From positions 1-48,808 of the forward strand of contig JAFRSO010000026.1 of assembly GCA_017427545.1 (NCBI GenBank): a stretch of DNA of 48,808 nt, read 5' to 3'. Source of the DNA: Selenomonadaceae bacterium. GTDB lineage: Bacteria > Bacillota > Negativicutes > Selenomonadales > Selenomonadaceae. The translations under genes and the position numbers were made by a program. Every line of letters starts with the position of its first letter. Position 1 is the stretch's first letter. Under the pieces are notes generated by a model that saw only the letters and a list, made by a program, of their open reading frames with translations, ran no database searches and had not been told where the DNA came from. Below are positions 17,013 through 25,284 of this stretch, in pieces.

Positions 17013-17483
17013 ATGTTAATCGAAAGAAAAAATGCCGCCGATTTTTGCGAAGACTTGAGGCGGCGCGGTAAAAAAATCGTCTTCACAAACGGCTGCTTCG
17101 ATATAATTCACGCGGGGCATGTCCGATATTTGACGGCGGCTAAAAGTTTCGGTGACGTGCTGATTGTCGGATTGAATACTGATGAATCCGTCCACCGATT
17201 GAAGGGCGCAAATCGTCCGATAAATTCTCAAGCTGACCGCGCGGAAGTTTTGCTGGGACTTAAGGCCGTCGACGACGTGATTTTTTTCGGTGAACAGACT
17301 GCTGAAAATTTAATCGCCGAAGTCAAGCCCGCTGTTTACGTCAAGGGCGGCGATTACACGCTTGAAACTCTGCCTGAAGCTAAAATCGTCCAAAGTTACG
17401 GCGGCCGCGTCGAGTTTGTAAATTTGGTTGCTGGTCGTTCGACGACAAATATTGTTGAGAAAATTTTAGGGGTCAAACCATGA
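17013..17483 (+). CDS. rfaE2: D-glycero-beta-D-manno-heptose 1-phosphate adenylyltransferase (HldE C-terminal half)
   Basis: 156 residues, a complete cytidylyltransferase-like domain: FTNGCFDIIHAGHVRYL with the HxGH nucleotide-binding signature, GLNTDESVHRLKG, PAVYVKGGDYTLETLPEA and GRSTTNIVEKI near the end. It adenylates heptose-1-phosphate to ADP-heptose, the donor for the next gene's product. AGGAGA precedes the ATG. Overlaps the heptosyltransferase gene by four bases (ATGA), so donor synthesis and use are coupled. Confidence 0.95.
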   Translation: MLIERKNAADFCEDLRRRGKKIVFTNGCFDIIHAGHVRYLTAAKSFGDVLIVGLNTDESVHRLKGANRPINSQADRAEVLLGLKAVDDVIFFGEQTAENLIAEVKPAVYVKGGDYTLETLPEAKIVQSYGGRVEFVNLVAGRSTTNIVEKILGVKP

Positions 17484-18508
17484 ACGAAGACTTAAAAAAC
17501 GTTTTAATCGTCAAGCTTAGCGCAATGGGCGATGTGATTCACGCCTTGCCCGTCAGTTACGCGATAAAAGAAACTTTTCCGAGTGCAAAAGTTACTTGGG
17601 TCGTGGAGCCGCCGAGTTTAGACTTACTCAAGATGAATCCTTGCGTCGACAAAATAATTCTCTTCAACAAAAAAAATTTCCGCACATTGAAAGGGTTCAT
17701 GAAAGAATTTTTCCCATTCAAGCAGGAACTTCAAGAGCAAAGTTACGACGCAGTTTTGGATTTGCAGGGGCTGTTCAAGTCGGCGGCGATAGCGTTCTTT
17801 GCAAAGTCGAATATCAAGCTGGGAATTTGCAATATGCGCGAGATGAGCGACAAAATTTCAAAGCCGGTTATCGGTGAGAACGCTGAAGGGCATATCGTCG
17901 AACGCTACCTTGACACAGCGCGGGCAGTCGGTTGCGTCGTCAATGAAGTAGTCTTCCCGATTCAAGTACCGGTTGAGGAGTCTGAAAAGGCGCGTGCGAT
18001 TATGGAGCATGCCGGAATTCGTGAGGGCAATCCGTTCGTAGTGTTCGCAGTCGGAGCAAATTGGCCGAATAAACGTTGGCCGACAGAAAATTTTGCGGTA
18101 TTGGGCGATTGGTTCTATCAACTGGCAGTCGTACCGGTTTTAATCGGCAACGGTGACTTGGACGAAATGCTTGCCAAAGAAATCGAAGCCAAAATGGAAA
18201 TCCCGCCGATAAACCTCGTCAATCGCACAAACATTCCGCAACTGACGCACGTAATCAGAAGTTCGCGGCTGATAATCGGCGGTGACACAGGGCCGGTACA
18301 TTTGGGCGCGGCATTGGGCGTGCGGACAATCATGCTTATGGGGCCGACAAATGTTGAACGCAACGGGGCTTTCGGGCAACTGCAAAACGTGATTGAGGTT
18401 GAGCGGCCTTGCAAGGGTTGTTGGAAGCGATCTTGTCCGAAGAAAGAAATTTGCCTTGAGAAAATCCCCGTCAGTTTCGTTGAGGACAAAATTAAATCTA
18501 TGGGTTAA
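17480..18508 (+). CDS. GT9 ADP-heptose:LPS heptosyltransferase
   Basis: 342 residues, full length for the WaaC/WaaF family. Motifs: VKLSAMGDVIHALPVSYAI at the N-terminus (acceptor side), VFAVGANWPNKRWPTENFAV at about 190, and IGGDTGPVHLGAALGVRTI (ADP-heptose binding) near 265. A Cys-rich C-terminal stretch CKGCWKRSCPKKEICLEKI is common in Firmicute-branch members. It adds heptose to Kdo-lipid A or to the first heptose; which step cannot be told from sequence. Last gene of the cluster, closed by a clear terminator. Confidence 0.92.
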   Translation: MNEDLKNVLIVKLSAMGDVIHALPVSYAIKETFPSAKVTWVVEPPSLDLLKMNPCVDKIILFNKKNFRTLKGFMKEFFPFKQELQEQSYDAVLDLQGLFKSAAIAFFAKSNIKLGICNMREMSDKISKPVIGENAEGHIVERYLDTARAVGCVVNEVVFPIQVPVEESEKARAIMEHAGIREGNPFVVFAVGANWPNKRWPTENFAVLGDWFYQLAVVPVLIGNGDLDEMLAKEIEAKMEIPPINLVNRTNIPQLTHVIRSSRLIIGGDTGPVHLGAALGVRTIMLMGPTNVERNGAFGQLQNVIEVERPCKGCWKRSCPKKEICLEKIPVSFVEDKIKSMG

Positions 18509-18523
18509 AGTCAATTCGTAAAA

Positions 18524-18552
18524 TAAAAAAAGCTCCTTCGAGGGCTTTTTTG
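18524..18552 (+). terminator. Rho-independent terminator after the heptosyltransferase gene
   Basis: AAAAAAGCTC and GAGGGCTTTTTT form a stem around CTTC with a T-run; it ends the LPS cluster. Confidence 0.85.
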
Positions 18553-18571
18553 GTTTGAAAGGAAGATAAAC

Positions 18572-19063
18572 ATGCTGAAAGATTTTTTGCCGCCGCATAT
18601 TTACAGGATTGAGGGGCAACCGTCGTACTTCGACCCTGTGCGGAAAAAATATGTCCTCGTTACGCCGCGAGAAACCGTCCGTCAACGCGTCGTGCCGTAT
18701 TTGATTCGGGAATTGGACGTGCCGCAAAAGATGATTCGTATCGGGGAAAAGCTTTCATATTACGGGCTGAATTTTCGTCACAGAGCCGACATTGTGATTG
18801 AGCATTTTGATCCGGCGGAAAATATTTTGCGGCCGCTTGCAGTCGTCGAATGTAAATCTGCGGAAACGCCCATTGAGGATTCGGCGTTCAATGAAACTTT
18901 CGATTACGCGGAGAAATTGAATTGCGCCTATTGCATACTCACCAATGGCGAGAATTTATTTTGCTTTTACCTTGACGCGGAGGAGTATGTTGAGTTGGAA
19001 GAGGTGCCGAATTATCGCGAAATGGTTAAAGCACGTCAAGAGCCATTAGGGAATGTTGAATGA
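18572..19063 (+). CDS. Stand-alone HsdR_N-type (PD-(D/E)xK) domain protein
   Basis: 163 residues. The core RADIVIEHFD (D73), then LAVVECKSAETPIED (E93, K95), matches the Asp...Glu-x-Lys metal site of the type I restriction R-subunit N-terminal domain (HSDR_N_2 type). No helicase, specificity or methylase subunit is present, and the protein stops after the nuclease-like fold. Such short proteins are widespread in Firmicutes and of unknown role. GGAAG precedes the ATG. It sits between a terminator and a repeat element, so it is probably transcribed alone. Nuclease activity is inference. Confidence 0.75.
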   Translation: MLKDFLPPHIYRIEGQPSYFDPVRKKYVLVTPRETVRQRVVPYLIRELDVPQKMIRIGEKLSYYGLNFRHRADIVIEHFDPAENILRPLAVVECKSAETPIEDSAFNETFDYAEKLNCAYCILTNGENLFCFYLDAEEYVELEEVPNYREMVKARQEPLGNVE

Positions 19064-19076
19064 CTTTTATGTTTTA

Positions 19077-19192
19077 AACTACTTTTTCTTTGCGATGTTA
19101 AACTTCCTTTCTTTGCTTGTCCATTTAGCGGAAGAGCTGTTAGCTAGTAGCTGGTAGCTAGAAGCCAATCCATGACGGCCTCTAAAGTCAGG
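19077..19192 (-). repeat. Composite element, degenerate copy C
   Basis: The reverse complement shares with copy D (25918-26013) the TAGCTACTAGCTAACAGCTCT core, the GCTAAATGG motif and GCAAAGAAAG. It shares with copies A and B the CTACTTTTTCTTTG arm and a GCCGTCATGG end. The middle blocks of A and B are replaced by TAGCTAC heptamers. Confidence 0.7.
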
Positions 19193-19197
19193 CACCG

Positions 19198-19998
19198 TCA
19201 TAACACGTCAGCAAAATGTGGACGCAACTTTTTAAAACACCATGCGCCGAGTAACATAATTGCCGCCGTCAAAATCCAAAAATACGCCGTCAAATGCCAA
19301 TGCTGCCAAAACCATTCGTGATAAATGAAACTCTGCCGATAACCTTCAACGAGATAATACGCCGGATTCAGCTTCAAGATAAAATGAAATTGCTGCGGTA
19401 TCATTTGCAAATTCCAAAAAATCGGCGTGCCCCAAAATCCGAATTGCAAAATCATCGAGACGAATTGCCCGATATCGCGCAAAAAAACCGTCAGCGAACT
19501 TGTCAGCCAACTCAATCCCAACGCCAGACAAATCATCGCGAAGAGGTAATAAATTATTTGCAGGTTGTAAATTGTCGGCGGATAACCGTAAATTGCGAAC
19601 ATGATGAACAGTACCGCGATAAAAAAAATGTGCACGACGAATGCCGACATAATTTTTACAATCGGCAACAACTCAACGCGGAAGACGATTTTTTTCACGA
19701 GGAACGCGCTTTCTGTCACCGAATACGTCGCACTTTGTATGCTCTCGCTCAAGAAAAACCATGGGAACATTCCGCATATCAGCCACAAAATGAACGGGAA
19801 ATTATTCACGGGGACGGCTTTAAAACCGACTTGGAAGACGAACCAGAATATAAAAACCGTAATTGTCGGCTGAATGAACGCCCATAAAATTCCGAGATAT
19901 GAGCCGAGATAACGTTGTCGGAAATCTCGTTTGGTCATCTGCCACAAAAGTTTTCGGTTGATGATGAGGTCGCGAATCAGTGTGTAAAATTTTTTCAT
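19198..19998 (-). CDS. ABC-2 type polysaccharide export permease (Wzm/TagG family)
   Basis: 266 residues from ATG 19998, which follows the methyltransferase stop directly; a TTG at 20016 is a weaker choice. Six hydrophobic helices. The N-terminal LLWQMTKRDFRQRYLGSYLGILWAF amphipathic entry and LNPAYYLVEGYRQSFIY near the C-terminus are typical of Wzm/TagG permeases that export undecaprenyl-linked polysaccharide. The cognate ATPase (Wzt/TagH) is not adjacent: the region downstream is only a repeat element and the opposite-strand HsdR_N gene. It must use an ATPase encoded elsewhere or be a remnant of a larger locus. Confidence 0.88.
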   Translation of the reverse strand: MKKFYTLIRDLIINRKLLWQMTKRDFRQRYLGSYLGILWAFIQPTITVFIFWFVFQVGFKAVPVNNFPFILWLICGMFPWFFLSESIQSATYSVTESAFLVKKIVFRVELLPIVKIMSAFVVHIFFIAVLFIMFAIYGYPPTIYNLQIIYYLFAMICLALGLSWLTSSLTVFLRDIGQFVSMILQFGFWGTPIFWNLQMIPQQFHFILKLNPAYYLVEGYRQSFIYHEWFWQHWHLTAYFWILTAAIMLLGAWCFKKLRPHFADVL

Positions 19999-19999
19999 G

Positions 20000-20671
20000 T
20001 CATTTAGTGCAGACAAAGCCGGCGAATGATTCGACGTGAGTGACTTCGGCGCGGGTGAAATGATTGCTCAAAAAATTTTTCAAGCTTGCAAAAGTTTCAT
20101 ACGGCGGATTGAAAAATCTTTGCGGCTCACAAAATTTCTCGACGAAAAAATCCGTCCGACGATTCTCGCCCTTGATGTACATGCAGCCGCAAAAAGTCCC
20201 GCCACTCCTCAAGACACGTCGCGTTTCAGACCACGCCGCATTTTTGTCGGGGAAGACGTGAAAGCCGTTAATCGATAAAACCGCGTTGAAAAAATTATCC
20301 TCGAACGGCAAATCCGCCACATCGCTTTGAAGAAATTTCACGCCGCGAAGATTCATTTTATCCGCCCGAACTCTTGCCGCGTCAAGCATTTTATCCGAGT
20401 AGTCCGCGCAAAAAATTTCCGCACCCGTCAGATTCCGATAAATCGGCAATGATAAAACACCCGTGCCGACGGGAACTTCAAGCAATCGTCCGCTGAAATT
20501 TTTTGGAATACCGGCGAATGCTTGCGCCAAAAATTTTTGATAGGCGTCGTCGTCCAGCCCCCAAAAAAATTTCAACGCCAAGCGTCCGAGCAATCCCGAA
20601 TTCGTCAACATGGCGTCGTAAAAGTTTGCAAGGTTGCCGACGATTTGATAAGCGTCAAAAAACTTTTTCAT
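20000..20671 (-). CDS. Class I SAM-dependent methyltransferase
   Basis: 223 residues. Motif I LEVPVGTGVLSLPIY (E-V-P-x-G-x-G), motif II ADYSDKMLDAARVRA, FLQSDVADLPF and LRSGGTFCGCMYIKG define a UbiE/ubiquinone-menaquinone-type fold. In motif I the usual first glycine is Val-Pro, which is common in this subgroup. Substrate unknown. The ATG lies inside the 3' end of manA (17-base overlap) and the permease gene follows with a TGACATG junction, so three genes form one coupled operon; a sugar or polyprenyl-linked substrate is possible. Confidence 0.8.
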   Translation of the reverse strand: MKKFFDAYQIVGNLANFYDAMLTNSGLLGRLALKFFWGLDDDAYQKFLAQAFAGIPKNFSGRLLEVPVGTGVLSLPIYRNLTGAEIFCADYSDKMLDAARVRADKMNLRGVKFLQSDVADLPFEDNFFNAVLSINGFHVFPDKNAAWSETRRVLRSGGTFCGCMYIKGENRRTDFFVEKFCEPQRFFNPPYETFASLKNFLSNHFTRAEVTHVESFAGFVCTK

Positions 20672-21572
20672 TGTCGGGTACCGTCGTCAAAAGAGCGTCG
20701 CAAGATCCGCGAATTTTCCACGAACCTGCGCCCGCCGTCAAAAAAAATGAATCACCTTTGCGGTAGGAAAAATCCTCGTCGCCGCAAGAAATTTTCCCTT
20801 CGCCGCCCAAAATCAACACGTTCAAAAAAGTTTTATCGTCAACCAAACCTTGAGCCTCCGACAAAATTTTTCCGTCGAGTTTGAGCTTGTCGACGACAAA
20901 ATAATCACAGGAAGTCTTGCTGCTCAAAGTCACAGGATTTAAATTCGTCACGTCGAGAGCCTTGGCAATGTGAAGCGGGCGATTTCTGCCGTAATCGTAA
21001 ATTCGATAGCTGACGTTGGAATTCTGCTGAATTTCGGCCAGCAAAACGCCCTTGCCGACAGCGTGAATCGTCCCCGCCGGAATAAAAATCACTTCGCCGC
21101 GTCGCGCGGGTACAGCATTCAAAACTTCGACGAGAGAATTATTTTTAATGCGGGCAGTAAATTCGTCGCGGGAAATTTTTTTATTGAAGCCGCAATAAAG
21201 CACGGAATTTTTATCGGCGTCGAGGATATACCACATTTCACATTTGCCGAGCTGACCTTCATGCGTCAAAGCGTAATCGTCAGGCGGATGAACTTGCACG
21301 GAAAGATTTTCTTTGGCGTCGATAAATTTTATCAGAATCGGAAAATCATTGAATCGTTCGCAATTCGTGCCCAAAATTTTTTTACCGTGACGGTTGATGT
21401 AATCGGCAAGAGTTTCGCCATTTTCAAGGATTGATGAGCCGTCGGGGTGACATGACAGCACCCACGCTTCCGCCAAAATTTTTTTATCGCTGTCGACGCC
21501 GAAATCTTCAATGAGCCGCCGACCTCCCCAAGGATAATCTTTGCAAGCAGGTTTCAATTTCAAAATCGCCAT
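20655..21572 (-). CDS. manA: Mannose-6-phosphate isomerase, class I
   Basis: 305 residues, the short Bacillus ManA type. LSVQVHPPDDYALTHEGQLG and KCEMWYIL hold the zinc ligands (Gln, His, Glu). IPAGTIHAVGKGVLLAEIQQ holds the second His and the active-site region with YRIYDYGR. It interconverts fructose-6-P and mannose-6-P, feeding GDP-mannose or heptose routes, consistent with the polysaccharide permease downstream. GGGAG precedes the ATG. Upstream is a heptamer repeat tract separating it from the next operon. Confidence 0.92.
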   Translation of the reverse strand: MAILKLKPACKDYPWGGRRLIEDFGVDSDKKILAEAWVLSCHPDGSSILENGETLADYINRHGKKILGTNCERFNDFPILIKFIDAKENLSVQVHPPDDYALTHEGQLGKCEMWYILDADKNSVLYCGFNKKISRDEFTARIKNNSLVEVLNAVPARRGEVIFIPAGTIHAVGKGVLLAEIQQNSNVSYRIYDYGRNRPLHIAKALDVTNLNPVTLSSKTSCDYFVVDKLKLDGKILSEAQGLVDDKTFLNVLILGGEGKISCGDEDFSYRKGDSFFLTAGAGSWKIRGSCDALLTTVPDNEKVF

Positions 21573-21598
21573 TAATCAATCTCCCTTCGGTCGATTTT

Positions 21599-21655
21599 TA
21601 GGAACTAGTAATTAGGAACTAGGAACTAGATTTTTTCTAACCACTAATCACTAAC
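21599..21655. repeat. Heptamer repeat tract at the stop of the small membrane protein gene
   Basis: TAGTGAT/TAGTGGT units on the minus strand start at the TAG stop (21651-21653). After an AT spacer, TAGGAAC-type units follow on the other strand, giving two repeat types in opposite orientation. Confidence 0.8.
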
Positions 21656-22007
21656 GCCGCAATGCTTTAGGCTTGCCAAGAATTTCACTTAGCACGAACG
21701 CGTTCATGACCGTTGACGGCGTTAAATTCAAATCGAGTTCTTCAGCCTCTTGAGCCTCGTGAACTTCATGACGGGAAATTTTTTTCTGACGCGGTGACGG
21801 TTCAAAATTTTTCTGTCGAACTTCAACCTGCCGCGGACTTTCTATGAAAATCGGAACTTCTTCGCCGGGGAAATTCGGATCGTTCGGGAGCGTAGGTATA
21901 TCAAAATCGGGCGAATTTTGCGGCGGAAGCCGTCTTTTTTTACGTTTGGCAAGATTGTCGATAACCACGACTGCCAGCCAAATCAAAAATATTGTTGCCA
22001 AATCCAT
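21651..22007 (-). CDS. Small single-pass membrane protein of unknown function
   Basis: 118 residues from the ATG at 22007 (GAGGTG six bases upstream; an in-frame GTG at 22016 lies in that ribosome site). One N-terminal helix, MDLATIFLIWLAVVVIDNLA, then KRKKRR as a positive-inside anchor. The cytoplasmic tail is Pro/Glu-rich and probably disordered, ending in a short LTPSTVMNAFVLSEILGKPK helix. No family recognised. It is the last gene of the RTX/DUF2971 unit, 15 bases after the DUF2971 gene. Its stop belongs to a heptamer repeat. Confidence 0.7.
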   Translation of the reverse strand: MDLATIFLIWLAVVVIDNLAKRKKRRLPPQNSPDFDIPTLPNDPNFPGEEVPIFIESPRQVEVRQKNFEPSPRQKKISRHEVHEAQEAEELDLNLTPSTVMNAFVLSEILGKPKALRR

Positions 22008-22022
22008 TGTCTGCACCTCGTT

Positions 22023-23393
22023 TCAAGTGGTTTTCATGAGCAAAGTTTTTTCACGGATTGAAATTATTTGCGTCTCGTCATCATATTCCGCCTGAAAAAA
22101 TTCAAAGTTGCGAATTGATTTTCCGAGCCGTGAAAGCTTTTGCAAAATTTCGAGTTTGTCGTCAAGCGTCGTCCTTAACCCGAAAACAATTCCTGTCAAC
22201 GTCCGCAAATCGTACTTCAAACTTCGAGTGAATTTGTCCGTGTAACGATGAAATCTGTCCGGCAAAAAAATTCTGTACTCGCGCTCATGATGCCAATCCG
22301 TCATCTTCCGATAAAATTTTTCTTGATAGTCGTAAATGTATTCCGGCTCATCTTCGGACGCTGTTAATTTTTTACTCTTGCGGCCGCCCAAACCTGTCAG
22401 CCAATCTTCCGCGTGAATTAAATTCAAATGCCGCAACGTGTCGAAAAAATTTCTCTCAATAGCCTGTGCACTGTATTTAATCGGCTTGACTTCCAAAGAC
22501 TTTGCAGCAAAAGTTATAAAATCGTGCCCGTCAAAATTTTCCGTGTCGTAGATAAAGCAAATGCCGCGGTGATTGTCGGCATAATTACCCCACATTGCAG
22601 AATTCGTCGGCGTGTCACTGAAGCATACAACATAACCGTTGGGGTACATAATTTCCTTGAGCTGTTCAGCATAAGTGCGCGGAAAAATAAATCTCAACCA
22701 AAGCATATGCTGCTTGAAGCGGTAATTGGTATCGGACGAGCGGTGATTGAGTTTCAGGGCAAGCAAGCCTGATTCCATCATGTCAAGATTCAAATTTTCA
22801 ATCGCGTCAATCTTTTGCTTGCGGGCGGAATCACTGATATTTTTAAGCTCCTCAAACGAAATTTCATACGCCACATCAAAAAATTTTTCTTCAAAGTCCT
22901 CATCAATCAGACCAAGCGTCTTGCACTTCCTCACGCAAATTATAAACGCAACGTCAATCACCGTCCGCAAAATAAATTCAGTTTCGTGACCGTAGCATTT
23001 GATTTTGTCGTCGCCGTAAAAATTGACGACCTCTTTAACCGTTTCTTCCGCCAAAAAATTTTCGGTAAGCTCCTCAAAAATTTTACTCAACGGCGAATTA
23101 TCGAACTTGCGAAGATCCAACAGGAGGATTTTGCTTTTCAGGTTGCTCAAAAAATTTTCACGGTCGGCATTATGATAACGTCCCGCCATGAATAAATATG
23201 TTTGCAAATCGTAGAACAGACTGCAGATAAAATTTTTCAGCAGCCCTTCCCAAGCCGGCTTATCTCCGCGCCAAAAAATTTTCAAGTAACCTTCAATCGG
23301 GTCGTTAAGTTCTGCAGGTTCCGCGAAATAAAACGTGCCGTTATCCAACTCCAACAACGCGCTCTTGATTGTCCTGTACCTGTAAAGCTTCAC
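22023..23393 (-). CDS. DUF2971 domain protein
   Basis: 456 residues, longer than the usual 250-350 of this family. Conserved DUF2971 positions are present: LYRYR (3-7), FAEPAELNDPIEG (23-35), CFSDTPTNSAMWGNYADNH (257-275) with GICFIYD, and the late HHEREYRIF (368-376). The extra ~130 residues (about 60-190) are helical. No biochemical function is established to my knowledge. The Arg, Ser and Glu-rich conserved positions loosely recall an ADP-ribosyltransferase layout, which is speculation. The GTG start overlaps the RTX gene's TGA (GTGA), so the two are translationally coupled. Confidence 0.75.
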   Translation of the reverse strand: MKLYRYRTIKSALLELDNGTFYFAEPAELNDPIEGYLKIFWRGDKPAWEGLLKNFICSLFYDLQTYLFMAGRYHNADRENFLSNLKSKILLLDLRKFDNSPLSKIFEELTENFLAEETVKEVVNFYGDDKIKCYGHETEFILRTVIDVAFIICVRKCKTLGLIDEDFEEKFFDVAYEISFEELKNISDSARKQKIDAIENLNLDMMESGLLALKLNHRSSDTNYRFKQHMLWLRFIFPRTYAEQLKEIMYPNGYVVCFSDTPTNSAMWGNYADNHRGICFIYDTENFDGHDFITFAAKSLEVKPIKYSAQAIERNFFDTLRHLNLIHAEDWLTGLGGRKSKKLTASEDEPEYIYDYQEKFYRKMTDWHHEREYRIFLPDRFHRYTDKFTRSLKYDLRTLTGIVFGLRTTLDDKLEILQKLSRLGKSIRNFEFFQAEYDDETQIISIREKTLLMKTT

Positions 23394-25123
23394 TTCACGT
23401 CACCTTTATCGGACGATTGCGCGAACGTTACGCCGCTCAAAAGATTTTCCGCAGTGTTCGTTGAAAGTTCAGCGGCAGAAATATTTCCCGTCGGAAAATC
23501 ATTCATCAGCAAATCAAGTTCACTGCCGGAAGTCTCCTCTTCCAAAAACCAAACATTTGCGGCAGCAGGTTTACCATTGAGCCAAACAGTTTCCGTCTCG
23601 TCGGGGAGAATAAAAGTAATTTCCTTGTCCTTGGAGTTTTGAACTTTGATTGAGCCGGAACCGATTTTGAACGTGAAATTATTGCCGCTCACGGTAACGC
23701 TGTCGATTGAGCCTGAAGTCAAACGAATTTTATCCGCGCCCGCCGTGTAATCGGTGACAGTATCATTGCCCGCCTTGTAGATAAAAATATCCGAACCTGC
23801 GCCGCCCGTCAACGTATCATTACCCCTGCCGCCATTGAGCGTGTCATTTCCACTGCCGCCACTCAATGAATCATTGCCGTAATTGCCGAGAAGCGAATCA
23901 TTGCCAATCCCGCCGCTTAACGTGTCATTGCCGTAGCCGCCGTTGAGAGTATCGTTGCCGGTCTCGCCGAAAAGTTTATCCGCGCCATATCCGCCGTAAA
24001 TTGAATCGTTGCCCTTGCCGCCGTAAATCGAATCATTTTTGAGGCCGCCGATAATCGTGTTGGCGTTGGAATTGCCGTGAATTTTAATCGCCCTGCCGAA
24101 AGTGCCCGCGTAAATTTTCTTGACGGAGCTTTTATAATCCGCGGCGTTAATTTCGTTCGAGTAGCCCGCGGGAATTGTAACGGCCGTAGAATTTTTGTTG
24201 TAGATGAGTTCGATACCGACAGTCGGCAACGTCGCCAAATTGACAGCCGCGCCGAAAGTTTTCAGGGAACTGTTCAGCGTCTTTGCAAAGGTCGTGAATG
24301 ATGTCGTCAATTCGGCAATGTCGTCAATGTCATTCGGCGAAGAATTAATCTTCGTGACGAGATCATTGTAGCTGTTGTTGAGTGTGACGTAAGATGTAAT
24401 TGCGGCGGAAACATTTTCGTCAGTGACGGACAGGATAAGATTTTCGAGATGACTTTGGATTTTGTCGCCGCCGATAGCATTGTAAAGCGTTGTGCCGAGA
24501 ATTTTTTTCAGGACATTTTGCGCAACGCCTTCAGTAAGCAGCGCGGTGAAAAGTTCGTAGCCCTTCGAGTTCAAAACGCTGACGATTTTCGGGAAAGTCT
24601 CTTCGACAAAATAATTATCCAACTTGAACACGGAAATCAGATAGCGCGCCATAACACTTTTGCCGTAACTTTCACTCTTCCAATTAAGCCATTGTTCCTC
24701 ACCATCGGCCGTCACGCGAATAAATTTTCCCTTCAATCCCAGCCGACTGCCCTTGAAAGAAATTTTGTAAGTCGTGCCGTCAACGGTAATTCTTTGGTCG
24801 TCGATTTTGGTAAAAATTTTTCCGATTTGCGTGACGAGCTGACTGACTAAATCATCTTTGGAATATTTCGTGAAGACAATCGAATCAATCTCGCCGATTA
24901 AAGTCTTTGCAATCGCGGTATAAATTTCGTCGGGGATATTTTCCAGCTTGCCATAAATTTCGGTGAAACTTTCCTTAACGTCGACCAGCTGCAGATATAA
25001 ATTCGTGGAGTTGGTCACGTTGTCGGCTTCGAGAGTAGCGGCTACGGTTTTGCCCAGAGCATTGCCCAAGGCCTTGATGTTATTTAGTGCCGCCTGCAAA
25101 AGTTTTTCGTTGGCTGTTGCCAT
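23390..25123 (-). CDS. RTX-type calcium-binding secreted protein
   Basis: 577 residues from ATG 25123 (GAGGTGA upstream); an in-frame start at 25195 lies above the promoter and is rejected. Residues 1-370 are a helical domain of unknown function with no signal peptide. About 380-480 holds roughly ten tandem nonapeptides of the GGxGNDxLx type (GGYGNDTLSGGIGNDSL), the calcium-binding beta-roll of type I-secreted proteins. Then come FIYKAGNDTVTDYTAGADKI and a GSGSIKV strand module. The tail WFLEEETSGSELDLLMNDF with TAENLL resembles the tail of the giant protein at 45123, probably a shared export signal. No type I secretion gene is in the window. Confidence 0.88.
   Translation of the reverse strand: MATANEKLLQAALNNIKALGNALGKTVAATLEADNVTNSTNLYLQLVDVKESFTEIYGKLENIPDEIYTAIAKTLIGEIDSIVFTKYSKDDLVSQLVTQIGKIFTKIDDQRITVDGTTYKISFKGSRLGLKGKFIRVTADGEEQWLNWKSESYGKSVMARYLISVFKLDNYFVEETFPKIVSVLNSKGYELFTALLTEGVAQNVLKKILGTTLYNAIGGDKIQSHLENLILSVTDENVSAAITSYVTLNNSYNDLVTKINSSPNDIDDIAELTTSFTTFAKTLNSSLKTFGAAVNLATLPTVGIELIYNKNSTAVTIPAGYSNEINAADYKSSVKKIYAGTFGRAIKIHGNSNANTIIGGLKNDSIYGGKGNDSIYGGYGADKLFGETGNDTLNGGYGNDTLSGGIGNDSLLGNYGNDSLSGGSGNDTLNGGRGNDTLTGGAGSDIFIYKAGNDTVTDYTAGADKIRLTSGSIDSVTVSGNNFTFKIGSGSIKVQNSKDKEITFILPDETETVWLNGKPAAANVWFLEEETSGSELDLLMNDFPTGNISAAELSTNTAENLLSGVTFAQSSDKGDVK
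23776..24060 (-). repeat. 27-bp RTX nonapeptide repeats
   Basis: About ten tandem 9-residue GGxGNDxLx units within the RTX gene; these create dense GCC-rich, periodic DNA that should not be mistaken for an array. Confidence 0.85.
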
Positions 25124-25142
25124 GAGAATCACCTCAAGCCGC

Positions 25143-25171
25143 ATTATACAAAAGAAAAAGGCATTTCTCAA
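25143..25171 (-). promoter_or_regulatory. Promoter of the RTX-DUF2971-membrane protein operon
   Basis: Minus strand TTGAGA (25166-25171), 17-base spacer, TATAAT (25143-25148), just upstream of GAGGTGA and the ATG at 25123. Near-consensus sigma-70/SigA type. Confidence 0.8.
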
Positions 25172-25220
25172 GACTTCCGGCAACCTTGCTGTCACGCGCC
25201 AAAAATATTTTATTTTCCGT

Positions 25221-25249
25221 TTGTAAAGCGGCGCGATTTATGGTTTAAT
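25221..25249 (+). promoter_or_regulatory. Promoter of the helical protein gene at 25285
   Basis: TTGTAA (25221-25226), 17-base spacer, TTTAAT (25244-25249). Divergent from the RTX promoter about 50 bases away. Confidence 0.55.
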
Positions 25250-25284
25250 AGTTGCAGGAAAAATTTTTTGGGAGAGTGGTTATC

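Noticed and set aside
23776..24060. Regular GCC-rich repeats resembling an array
   Set aside because: They are 27-base RTX nonapeptide codons in a long open frame; there are no unique spacers and no cas genes.
25123..25195. Upstream start of the RTX protein at 25195
   Set aside because: A near-consensus promoter lies inside that stretch, and GAGGTGA precedes the ATG at 25123.
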